Below, piece after piece: positions 1 through 5,063 of a stretch of DNA of 5,063 bases (within the stretch, counting starts at the first letter, position 1; each line of letters starts with the position of its first letter). Source of the DNA: an uncultured Lachnospiraceae bacterium (GTDB lineage Bacteria; Bacillota_A; Clostridia; Lachnospirales; Lachnospiraceae); assembly GCA_902773195.1 (NCBI GenBank), contig CACYDL010000067.1:1-5063 (forward strand). The letters are read 5' to 3'. Made by a program: the position numbers and the translations under genes. Under the pieces are notes generated by a model that had not been told where the DNA came from, did not search any database, and saw nothing but the letters and a program-made list of their open reading frames with translations.

Positions 1-2
1 AT

Positions 3-8
3 TATAAC
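3..8 (+). promoter_or_regulatory. possible -10 element (TATAAC) at the window edge
   Basis: TATAAC differs from the consensus TATAAT at one position and sits in the only AT-rich patch before the first gene. Any -35 element would lie outside the window, so it cannot be checked. If real, transcription would start near position 15, giving a very short 5' leader that begins at the ribosome binding site. The call rests on a single hexamer and is weak. Confidence 0.2.
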
Positions 9-13
9 AAATG

Positions 14-20
14 AAAGGAG
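14..20 (+). promoter_or_regulatory. ribosome binding site that fixes the regulator start at 32
   Basis: AAAGGAG lies 11 nt before the ATG at 32. An in-frame ATG at 11 overlaps this Shine-Dalgarno sequence and has no ribosome binding site of its own. The ATG at 32 also begins the protein with MYFEIDFDSG, the usual opening of YtrA-type GntR regulators, so 32 is preferred. Confidence 0.75.
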
Positions 21-31
21 TCCGGCAGGGC

Positions 32-406
32 ATGTATTTTGAGATTGATTTTGACAGCGGGGAGGCCCTGTACCGCCAGCTGTGCCGTCAGATCATCATG
101 GGAATTGCCACCAACGCGCTCCGGGAGGGGGACAGCCTTCCCTCCGTGAGGGATATGGCCGATGAGGTCGGCATCAATATGCACACGGTGAACAAGGCGT
201 ATTCGATCCTGAGGGAGGAGGGCTTCCTGTCGGTCGACCGGAGACGCGGGGCCGTGGTCTATATCGACGACGAAAAGATGAGGGCGACGAACGAACTGAG
301 GAAGGATATGGAGATCGCGATCGCCAGGGCGAGGTGCAAGAGGATCGGGAGGGACGAGATCCTGCGTCTGGTCGACGAGATCTGCGGGGAATATGACAAT
401 GAATGA
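32..406 (+). CDS. GntR-family transcriptional regulator, short YtrA type
   Basis: A 124-residue DNA-binding repressor-type protein. Residues 10-78 form the GntR winged helix: YRQLCRQIIMGIA (14-26), then the helix-turn-helix at about 36-57 (LPSVRDMADEVGI... HTVNKAY), then a wing to residue 78. The remaining roughly 45 residues are charged and look helical, with no FCD, UTRA or aminotransferase ligand domain. That size and layout is typical of the YtrA subfamily, which dimerises through a short C-terminal helical segment and usually regulates its own operon, most often one with ABC-transporter genes. Here no transporter follows: the stop codon overlaps the start of clpC (ATG at 399) by 8 nt, so the two are probably cotranscribed and translationally coupled. 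The position corresponds to that of ctsR-mcsA-mcsB in other Firmicutes, but the protein resembles none of them. Its effector and operator cannot be read from the sequence. A longer form starting at 11 (131 residues) is possible but less likely. Confidence 0.9.
   Translation: MYFEIDFDSGEALYRQLCRQIIMGIATNALREGDSLPSVRDMADEVGINMHTVNKAYSILREEGFLSVDRRRGAVVYIDDEKMRATNELRKDMEIAIARARCKRIGRDEILRLVDEICGEYDNE
386..390 (+). promoter_or_regulatory. ribosome binding site for clpC inside the regulator gene
   Basis: GGGGA lies within the last codons of the upstream regulator. It is 8 nt before the ATG at 399 but only 2 nt before the in-frame ATG at 393, so spacing favours 399. The site is modest, which fits a gene translated partly by coupling to the upstream reading frame. 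Confidence 0.45.
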
Positions 407-2987
407 CAGACTGACAGCCGCGGCGCGCTCTTCGCTGGAATCCGCGATCCGCGCCGCGGTTTACCACAGACAGGGATACGCCGGTACGGAGCACCTTCTG
501 ATCGGGCTGCTGAGGGCCGGAAAAGGCACGGCCGCCCAGGTGCTTCAGGGAGCCGGCGTCTCCGCCGACCGGCTGACGAAGCTGATCGACCGGCTGATCG
601 CCCCCCAGGGAGGGATCCAGCTGGCGGAGAAGCCCACCTTCTCGCCGAGGGCGGAGCAGGTGCTGAACGCGGCCGGGATGACGGCCGACGAGACCGGCTC
701 CGAGGAGATCGGGACAGGCCACATCCTGCTGGCCATCCTCCGCGACGTGGAGTGCGTCGGCACGAGGCTCCTCCACACCATGGGGATCGACATCAGGAAG
801 CTGTACGTCGACACGCTGACCGCCATGGGCGCCGCGGACCGGTACTCCGACAAGGACCTCGCCAGCGGGCGGGTGATGCAGCCTGCGGGAGGCAGTACGC
901 CGACGCTGGACCAGTACAGCCGGGATCTCACCGCCATGGCGGCGGAGCACCGCCTGGACCCCGTGATCGGGCGCGAGGCGGAGATCATCCGGGTGATGCA
1001 GATTCTCAGCAGGAGAACCAAGAACAACCCATGTCTCATCGGGGAGCCCGGCGTCGGAAAGACCGCCATCGTGGAGGGCCTGGCCCAGCGGATCGCGGAC
1101 GGCGACGTCCCGGACCTCCTGCGGGGGAAGCGGCTGGTGATCCTGGATCTGTCCAGCATGGTCGCCGGTTCGAAGTACCGGGGCGAATTCGAGGAGAGGA
1201 TCAAGAGCGTCGTGCGGGAGGTTTCCGCCGGCAGCAACATTCTCCTGTTCATCGACGAGCTTCACACGATCATCGGCGCGGGCGGCGCGGAGGGCGCCCT
1301 GGACGCCTCCAACATCCTGAAGCCGTCCCTCTCCCGGGGAGAGCTGCAGGTGATCGGCGCCACGACCATTGACGAATACAGAAAGCACATAGAGAAGGAC
1401 GCCGCCCTCGAGAGGCGTTTCCAGCCCGTCAGCGTCGAGGAACCCGACGAGGCGGAGACGGCTGCCATCCTGCGCGGCCTGAGGCCGGCCTATGAGAAGC
1501 ACCACCGGGTCGAGATCACGGACGAGGCGGTGGAGGCGGCGGTGCGGCTGTCGGAGCGCTACATCAACGACCGGCGGCTTCCCGACAAGGCCATCGACCT
1601 GATCGACGAGGCCGCCTCCAAGGTGAGAATCGGTCTGTTCGGCAGAAAGGACCGCGCCGGTGAGGACCGGGATTCCCTCATCCGCGGGATGGACGACGAG
1701 AAGGAGCAGGCGGTTCTCCGCGGCGACTTCGAGCGGGCCAGGACGATACACGCGGAGGAGAGCGGACTGATCGCCGAGAAAAACAGGGCCGCCCTCAGGC
1801 GGGGCGGAAGGCAGAACCTGCCGAAGGTGACGGAGGAGACCGTCGCCCAGGTGGTCTCCGAGTGGACGAAGATTCCCGTCTCCAGGCTGGCCGAGTCGGA
1901 ATCCAGAAAACTGGCGAGGCTGGAGAAGGAGCTCCACAGACGGGTGATCGGACAGAACGAGGCGGTGGAGGCCGTGGCCGGCGCGATCCGCAGGGGGCGC
2001 GTCGGGCTGAAGGATCCGAAGCGGCCGACGGGAAGCTTCCTTTTCCTCGGGCCGACCGGCGTCGGAAAGACCGAGCTGTCCAAGGCCGTCGCCGAGGCGG
2101 TCTTCGAGTCGGAGCAGAACATGATCCGCGTGGACATGTCCGAGTATATGGAGAAATACAGCGTCTCCAAGCTGATCGGCTCTCCGCCCGGCTACGTGGG
2201 CTACGACGAGGGGGGGCAGCTCTCGGAGCAGGTCCGCCGGCACCCCTACAGCGTGATTCTGTTTGACGAGATCGAGAAGGCCCATCCGGACGTCTTCAAC
2301 ATCCTCCTGCAGGTTCTGGACGAGGGTCATATCACGGACGCCCACGGGAGAAGGGTCGACTTCAAGAACACCTGCATCATCATGACCTCCAACGCCGGCG
2401 CCCAGAGCATCGTGGACCCGAAGAGACTCGGGTTCTCCTCCGGCAGCGACGAGCAGAGGGACTACGAGGCGATGAAGAGCGGCGTCATGGAGGAAGTGAA
2501 GCGGATCTTCCGGCCGGAGTTCCTGAACCGCATCGACGAGATCATCGTGTTCCATCCCCTCACGAAGGAGGAGGTGAGCGAGATCGTCGGGCTCGAGACG
2601 GACAAGCTCGCGGCGAGGGCACTGGAGCAGCTGAATATCCGTCTGGCGATCCCCGCCGGCGTGAAGAAGCACATCGCCGAAAAGGGCTACTCGCCGAAAT
2701 TCGGCGCCCGTCCCGTCAAGCGCGTGATCCAGGCGGAGATCGAAAATCCCCTGGCGGAGCGCGTGCTCCGCGGAGAGGTGGGGGCCGGCGGCACGGTCAG
2801 GCTCCGGGTCAGGGACGGAAAGATTGATTTTATCCTGAAGGAGGAGCCGGCCGCGACGAAGAGACGCGGGCGCGCCGGAAGCGCCGGGACCGGCAGAGCG
2901 GCGGGAAAGACCGGCGCGGACAAGACGGCCGGAAAGGCCGGGAAGAAAAAGACGGCGGAAAAAGCCGGAACGGAAAACCGGCGGTGA
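399..2987 (+). CDS. clpC: ATP-dependent Clp protease ATP-binding subunit ClpC (AAA+ unfoldase)
   Basis: Cytoplasmic hexameric unfoldase that feeds proteins into ClpP; 862 residues, slightly longer than the usual 810-850. Residues count from ATG 399; an ATG at 393 adds two. Seen in order: a double Clp N-domain (about 1-145) with GTEH at 29-32 in the first repeat and GTGH in the second (Gly107 where Glu is usual); AAA1 with Walker A GEPGVGKT (215-222), pore loop KYRGEFEER, Walker B ILLFIDE (281-287) and arginine-finger region ERRF (338-341); a short middle region with a UVR-type motif (about 434-460, including DFERA with Phe444, matching the Phe that controls the resting state in S. aureus ClpC); AAA2 with Walker A GPTGVGKT (551-558), pore loop GYVGYDEGG, Walker B VILFDE (619-624), FLNRID (708-713) and GAR (769-771). 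A ClpP-docking-type loop reads RLGF (676-679). The short middle region and this loop separate it from ClpB. An Ala/Gly/Lys-rich tail (815-862) is unusual. All catalytic motifs look intact. Confidence 0.96.
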   Translation: MNDRLTAAARSSLESAIRAAVYHRQGYAGTEHLLIGLLRAGKGTAAQVLQGAGVSADRLTKLIDRLIAPQGGIQLAEKPTFSPRAEQVLNAAGMTADETGSEEIGTGHILLAILRDVECVGTRLLHTMGIDIRKLYVDTLTAMGAADRYSDKDLASGRVMQPAGGSTPTLDQYSRDLTAMAAEHRLDPVIGREAEIIRVMQILSRRTKNNPCLIGEPGVGKTAIVEGLAQRIADGDVPDLLRGKRLVILDLSSMVAGSKYRGEFEERIKSVVREVSAGSNILLFIDELHTIIGAGGAEGALDASNILKPSLSRGELQVIGATTIDEYRKHIEKDAALERRFQPVSVEEPDEAETAAILRGLRPAYEKHHRVEITDEAVEAAVRLSERYINDRRLPDKAIDLIDEAASKVRIGLFGRKDRAGEDRDSLIRGMDDEKEQAVLRGDFERARTIHAEESGLIAEKNRAALRRGGRQNLPKVTEETVAQVVSEWTKIPVSRLAESESRKLARLEKELHRRVIGQNEAVEAVAGAIRRGRVGLKDPKRPTGSFLFLGPTGVGKTELSKAVAEAVFESEQNMIRVDMSEYMEKYSVSKLIGSPPGYVGYDEGGQLSEQVRRHPYSVILFDEIEKAHPDVFNILLQVLDEGHITDAHGRRVDFKNTCIIMTSNAGAQSIVDPKRLGFSSGSDEQRDYEAMKSGVMEEVKRIFRPEFLNRIDEIIVFHPLTKEEVSEIVGLETDKLAARALEQLNIRLAIPAGVKKHIAEKGYSPKFGARPVKRVIQAEIENPLAERVLRGEVGAGGTVRLRVRDGKIDFILKEEPAATKRRGRAGSAGTGRAAGKTGADKTAGKAGKKKTAEKAGTENRR
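2841..2984 (+). other. low-complexity basic C-terminal tail of ClpC
   Basis: This stretch encodes ClpC residues 815-862, after the AAA2 small domain ends at about IDFILK (809-814). The 48 residues are almost all Ala, Gly, Lys, Arg, Thr and Glu; I count 14 basic against 5 acidic residues and no aromatic or large hydrophobic ones. It resembles histone-H1-like tails. The DNA consists of imperfect short repeats (variants of GCCGGAAAG and GACGGC), which suggests growth by slippage or local duplication. It is probably disordered. A role in binding nucleic acid or an acidic partner is possible but is inference. Confidence 0.8.
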
Positions 2988-3001
2988 ACCAACAGAAAGG
3001 T

Positions 3002-3006
3002 AGAGG
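3002..3006 (+). promoter_or_regulatory. ribosome binding site fixing the start at 3014
   Basis: AGAGG lies 7 nt before the ATG at 3014, with an additional AAAGG at 2996-3000. An alternative in-frame GTG at 2984 overlaps the clpC stop but has no Shine-Dalgarno sequence. The ten residues it would add (from GTG to Ala) are unlike a normal protein N-terminus. Confidence 0.7.
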
Positions 3007-3013
3007 TATTGCA

Positions 3014-3430
3014 ATGTCCACTGTCAAGGAACTGATCAGAACGGAGGCGGACGGATCCGTCAGCTTCGGCGACTACGAGCTCAGCGAAAAGACAAAGAGA
3101 TCCGACTTCGAGCACGAGGGCGACATCTACAAGGTCAAGACCTGCCGGGAGATCACCAGGCTCGAGAAGAACGAGATGTTCGTCTACGAATCCGAGCCGG
3201 GAACCGCGGTATTCGGCATGAAGGAGAGCTCGGAGGGCGTCTCCTTCCGCGTATCCGGCCCCGCCGACGCCCAGATCACGGCCCAGGGCTCCGCCGAGAC
3301 GGACTACGATATTTTCATCAACGGCGAGCGGCGCGACACCGAGAGGTCCAATCTCGGGGGCAAGATCTCCTTCAGTGTCGAGCTCGGGTCAGGGCGCGAA
3401 GTGGAGGTAAGGCTGGAGAAGCGCGGCTGA
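3014..3430 (+). CDS. small conserved-type protein of unknown function between clpC and radA
   Basis: A 138-residue, acidic, soluble-looking protein with no signal peptide, membrane segment or recognisable catalytic motif, and a single cysteine (Cys44). The N-terminal part contains ELIRTEADGSVSFGDYEL (residues 6-23), followed by a mixed helix and strand region. The C-terminal half (about 65-138) alternates hydrophobic and polar residues like a small beta-sandwich: FRVSG, AQITAQG, YDIFINGE, then GGKISFSVEL. From memory, proteins of this size and opening occur in Lachnospiraceae genomes, and automated annotation has sometimes called them endosialidase. I see nothing here that supports such an enzyme, so I assign no function. 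Its codon use matches its neighbours, and it starts 26 nt after clpC with a good ribosome binding site, so it is a real gene probably transcribed with clpC. By position it could be an accessory or adaptor for ClpC, but that is a guess. Confidence 0.85.
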   Translation: MSTVKELIRTEADGSVSFGDYELSEKTKRSDFEHEGDIYKVKTCREITRLEKNEMFVYESEPGTAVFGMKESSEGVSFRVSGPADAQITAQGSAETDYDIFINGERRDTERSNLGGKISFSVELGSGREVEVRLEKRG

Positions 3431-3535
3431 CGCCGGCGCTTCCGCGAAAGGGCCGCCGTCGGCCGGCGCCCCGCGGGAAGACGCCGCCGGCGAAAGGCGC
3501 GCGAATCCGCGGGTGAATGCTTATCTGGAGGAACT
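3431..3535 (+). other. GC-rich structured spacer before radA
   Basis: This 105-nt gap contains several self-complementary stretches: CGCCGGCG (3431-3438), a 5-bp hairpin GGCCG-CCGT-CGGCC (3451-3464), the palindrome GGCGCC (3465-3470), and two copies of CCGCGG (3471-3476 and 3507-3512) that can pair across a 30-nt interval. No run of T follows any of them, so a standard intrinsic terminator is not supported. No -35/-10 pair is evident either. It may be a structured spacer that limits transcription or translation of radA or acts as an mRNA processing site. The radA ribosome binding site (GGAGG, 3527-3531) lies at its downstream end, outside the strongest structures. Confidence 0.45.
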
Positions 3536-4915
3536 ATGGCAAAAAACCTGAAATCGGTCTTCTTCTGCCAGAACTGCGGCTACGAGTCCGTCAAGTGGAT
3601 GGGACAGTGCCCGGCCTGCCGGGAGTGGAATACCTTTGTCGAGGAAAAAATCAGGAGCACCGGGACGTCCGGCGCGAAGAACGCCCCGCGGGGAGAGAAG
3701 AAGACGCCGGTGCCGATCCGGGAGATCTCTTCCGGCGAGGAGAAGCGGACGGGAACCGGGATCGGCGAGCTGGACCGGGTCCTCGGCGGCGGCATCGTCC
3801 CCGGCTCCCTGATCCTGATCGGCGGCGACCCCGGCATCGGAAAGTCGACCCTGCTCCTCCAGATGTGCGGCAACCTGGCGGACGCCGGAAAGAAGGTTCT
3901 CTATATCTCCGGCGAGGAATCGCCCCGTCAGATCCGCATGAGGGCGGACCGGATCGGGGAGATGAGCGGCAATCTGTTTCTTCTCGCCGAGACCAGCCTG
4001 GGAGACATCCGGGAGACGATCGAGAGGGAGAAGCCCGACGCCTGCGTCATCGATTCGATCCAGACCATGTACAGCGAGGAGATCGCCTCCGCGCCGGGAT
4101 CGGTGTCCCAGGTGCGGGAGGCGACGGGGATCCTGCTCCGGACGGCGAAGACCCTGGGCATCACCATCTTCATCGTGGGGCATGTGACGAAGGACGGCGC
4201 CGTGGCGGGCCCCAGAGTGCTGGAGCACATGGTGGACACGGTTCTCTACTTCGAGGGAGAACGCCAGGCGTCCTACCGGATTCTCCGCGCCGCGAAGAAC
4301 CGCTTCGGCTCCACCAATGAGATCGGCGTCTTCGAGATGAGGGACGCCGGGCTGGCGGAGGTGCCCAATCCTTCAGAATATATGCTGAGCGGAAAACCCG
4401 AGGGGGCCTCGGGCTCGGTGGTCGCCTGCGCCATGGAGGGGACGAGGCCGGTGCTGGTGGAGATCCAGGCCCTGGTCTGCAGGAGCGTCTTCGGCATGCC
4501 CAGGAGAACCGCGGTGGGGACGGACGGCAGCCGGGTCAACCTGCTGATCGCGGTCCTCGAGAGGCGGTGCGGCCTCCGCATGGGGGAATACGATGCCTAC
4601 GTCAATATCGCCGGCGGGATCCGGATCACGGAACCGGCGGTGGACCTGGGAATCGCCCTGGCGGTCGCCTCCGGCTTCTCGGACAGCCCCGTGGGAGACA
4701 GGGTGATCGCCTTCGGGGAAGTGGGACTCAGCGGGGAGGTGCGCGCCGTGAGCCAGGCGGAGCAGCGCGTGCTGGAGGCCAGAAAGCTGGGATTCGAGAC
4801 GGTCGTGCTCCCGAAGGCCAACATGAAAAACCTGGAAAAAATCACCGGAATCCGGCTGATTCCCGTGGAAACTCTGAGCGACGCCATCGGCGCGATCGGG
4901 GGCAAAAAAATTTAG
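3536..4915 (+). CDS. radA: DNA repair protein RadA (Sms), RecA-like branch-migration ATPase
   Basis: RadA/Sms acts in the cytoplasm on recombination intermediates, as a RecA-like ATPase and DnaB-like helicase that drives branch migration in repair and transformation. At 459 residues it is the normal family length. Visible in order: a C4 zinc finger with Cys11, Cys14, Cys25 and Cys28 (CQNCGYESVKWMGQCPAC); a RecA-type ATPase core with Walker A GDPGIGKS (97-104) and Walker B ending at Asp173 (ACVIDS); the RadA signature KNRFG (254-258); and a C-terminal Lon-protease-like domain (about 280-455) containing VNIAGG, TEPAVDLGIALA and GEVGLSGEVRAVSQ. By hand alignment the position of Lon's catalytic serine is Ala368 (EPAVD), as expected for RadA, where this domain is structural rather than proteolytic. 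The start is supported by GGAGG 4 nt upstream and by the zinc finger near the N-terminus. radA next to clpC is a classic Firmicute arrangement. Its last codons run into the A-rich region before the next promoter, and no terminator is seen. Confidence 0.97.
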   Translation: MAKNLKSVFFCQNCGYESVKWMGQCPACREWNTFVEEKIRSTGTSGAKNAPRGEKKTPVPIREISSGEEKRTGTGIGELDRVLGGGIVPGSLILIGGDPGIGKSTLLLQMCGNLADAGKKVLYISGEESPRQIRMRADRIGEMSGNLFLLAETSLGDIRETIEREKPDACVIDSIQTMYSEEIASAPGSVSQVREATGILLRTAKTLGITIFIVGHVTKDGAVAGPRVLEHMVDTVLYFEGERQASYRILRAAKNRFGSTNEIGVFEMRDAGLAEVPNPSEYMLSGKPEGASGSVVACAMEGTRPVLVEIQALVCRSVFGMPRRTAVGTDGSRVNLLIAVLERRCGLRMGEYDAYVNIAGGIRITEPAVDLGIALAVASGFSDSPVGDRVIAFGEVGLSGEVRAVSQAEQRVLEARKLGFETVVLPKANMKNLEKITGIRLIPVETLSDAIGAIGGKKI

Positions 4916-4934
4916 GGCAAAAAAATCAAAAAAG
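4900..4934 (+). promoter_or_regulatory. A-tract region with 12-bp direct repeat, probable UP element
   Basis: Two identical copies of GGGCAAAAAAAT (4900-4911 and 4915-4926) are followed by a further run of six A (4928-4933), just upstream of the -35 hexamer. The second copy and the last A-run cover about -55 to -41 relative to the inferred start, where the RNA polymerase alpha subunit contacts UP elements of strong rRNA promoters. The first copy encodes the end of RadA (GGKKI, stop TAG at 4913-4915), so coding and promoter sequence overlap. The stretch stands out in an otherwise GC-rich window. Confidence 0.6.
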
Positions 4935-4937
4935 TTG

Positions 4938-4966
4938 TTGACACACCGGAAACCGGGTGATAAGAT
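4938..4966 (+). promoter_or_regulatory. strong sigma-A promoter, probably of an rRNA operon
   Basis: The -35 is a perfect TTGACA (4938-4943). A 17-nt spacer leads to the -10 TAAGAT (4961-4966), preceded by TG one base away (4958-4959), an extended -10. Transcription would start near 4973-4974; the G at 4974 is a plausible first base, and Firmicute rRNA promoters often start with G. The consensus match, upstream A-tracts and downstream leader together point to a stable-RNA promoter. That the downstream gene is 16S rRNA is inferred, because it lies beyond the window. Confidence 0.85.
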
Positions 4967-4973
4967 ATCATTT

Positions 4974-5000
4974 GCCGCGCGAGAGGAAATGAAGCGCGGC
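4974..5000 (+). other. 7-bp hairpin at the predicted 5' end of the transcript
   Basis: GCCGCGC (4974-4980) is perfectly complementary to GCGCGGC (4994-5000) across a 13-nt purine-rich loop (4981-4993). It begins at the inferred transcription start, so the nascent RNA would open with this stem. No T-run follows, so it is not a terminator. It may protect the 5' end or serve in early leader processing; the function is inferred. Confidence 0.6.
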
Positions 5001-5010
5001 GGAACCAACC

Positions 5011-5030
5011 GCACATTGATAACTGAACAG
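5011..5030 (+). promoter_or_regulatory. boxA-like antitermination element
   Basis: GCACATTGATAACTGAACAG resembles the leader/spacer tract of Firmicute rRNA operons, in which a TTGAAAACT-type core is followed by AAC residues (boxA consensus about TGYTCTTTGAAAAC). The match covers TTGA-n-AAC-T but not the upstream TGYTC part. BoxA in RNA is bound by NusB-NusE to prevent premature termination of rRNA transcription. The assignment rests on recognition by eye. Confidence 0.5.
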
Positions 5031-5063
5031 TGGAACACATACGAAAGACTCGAAAATTCCAGA

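Larger units (their letters stand above)
4974..5063 (+). other. probable rRNA operon leader (5' part)
   Basis: About 90 nt of non-coding sequence follow the promoter and run to the window edge. It starts with a perfect hairpin (4974-5000), then carries the boxA-like tract (5011-5030), then a short pair TGGAA (5031-5035) / TTCCA (5057-5061) that could form a stem. There is no Shine-Dalgarno plus open reading frame. The composition is less GC-rich than the genes and fits a pre-16S leader. Mature 16S sequence (such as AGAGTTTGATCC) is not reached. A leader of a tRNA cluster is the main alternative. Confidence 0.6.

Noticed and set aside
1..31. CtsR or CIRCE heat-shock operator before the first gene
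   Set aside because: No CtsR-type heptad repeat (GGTCAAA direct repeats) or CIRCE inverted repeat is visible. However, only 31 nt of upstream sequence is available, so absence here says little about the full promoter.
752..1372. Open frame of 206 codons on the + strand inside clpC
   Set aside because: Out of frame with clpC, extremely rich in Arg, Gly and His, with no ribosome binding site of note; explained by GC-rich composition.
174..3014. A very long open frame (946 codons) on the minus strand opposite clpC
   Set aside because: It is antisense to a gene with every ClpC motif. Its translation is rich in Arg, Leu, Pro, Gly and Asp with no recognisable domain, and GC-rich codons in the sense gene rarely create stops on this strand. 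It is a compositional shadow.
3451..3464. Hairpin before radA as an intrinsic terminator
   Set aside because: The stem is only 5 bp and is not followed by a T-run, so termination is not supported.
3517..4320. Open frame of 267 codons starting at the ATG at 3517 and overlapping radA
   Set aside because: Its translation is Arg/Gly/Pro/Asp-rich with no domain, there is no Shine-Dalgarno sequence before 3517, and the strong GGAGG downstream of that ATG serves radA at 3536.
5031..5063. Start of mature 16S rRNA
   Set aside because: None of the conserved 5' 16S sequence (such as AGAGTTTGATCC) is present; the window ends within the probable leader.

Overview
The window (5,063 bp, strongly GC-rich with G/C-loaded third codon positions) looks like a chromosomal core region of a Gram-positive anaerobe of class Clostridia. 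Lachnospiraceae is my best guess, at unusually high GC. The reasons are the ClpC-type (not ClpA/ClpB) unfoldase next to radA, a short YtrA-type GntR regulator, strong GGAGG-type ribosome binding sites, a small protein of a kind I associate with Lachnospiraceae, and an rRNA-type promoter and leader at the right edge. The family-level placement is inference.

Layout, all on the + strand: a short GntR/YtrA-family regulator (32-406) overlaps by 8 nt the gene for the AAA+ unfoldase ClpC (399-2987). After a 26-nt gap comes a 138-residue protein of unknown function (3014-3430). A 105-nt, very GC-rich spacer with several inverted repeats follows, then radA/sms (3536-4915). Only 22 nt after the radA stop lies a near-consensus sigma-A promoter (TTGACA, 17-nt spacer, extended TAAGAT) with A-tracts upstream. 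It is followed by a leader that starts with a 7-bp hairpin and carries a sequence resembling the boxA/leader element of Firmicute rRNA operons. The 16S gene itself is not in the window. No mobile element, CRISPR array or tRNA is visible.

How the genes work together: the classical Firmicute arrangement is ctsR-mcsA-mcsB-clpC-radA, in which CtsR represses the operon and McsB marks proteins with phospho-arginine for ClpCP. Here clpC-radA is kept, but the gene immediately upstream of clpC is a one-domain GntR regulator. ClpC itself has two notable departures: the conserved Glu of the second N-domain repeat (GTEH) reads Gly (GTGH), and a 48-residue Ala/Gly/Lys/Arg-rich tail follows the AAA2 C-terminal domain. 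Together these suggest a protein-quality-control operon with altered regulation and possibly altered substrate marking. That is a hypothesis: ctsR, mcsA and mcsB could lie elsewhere in the genome. Otherwise the window is ordinary housekeeping DNA, and I do not see a wholly new system in it.
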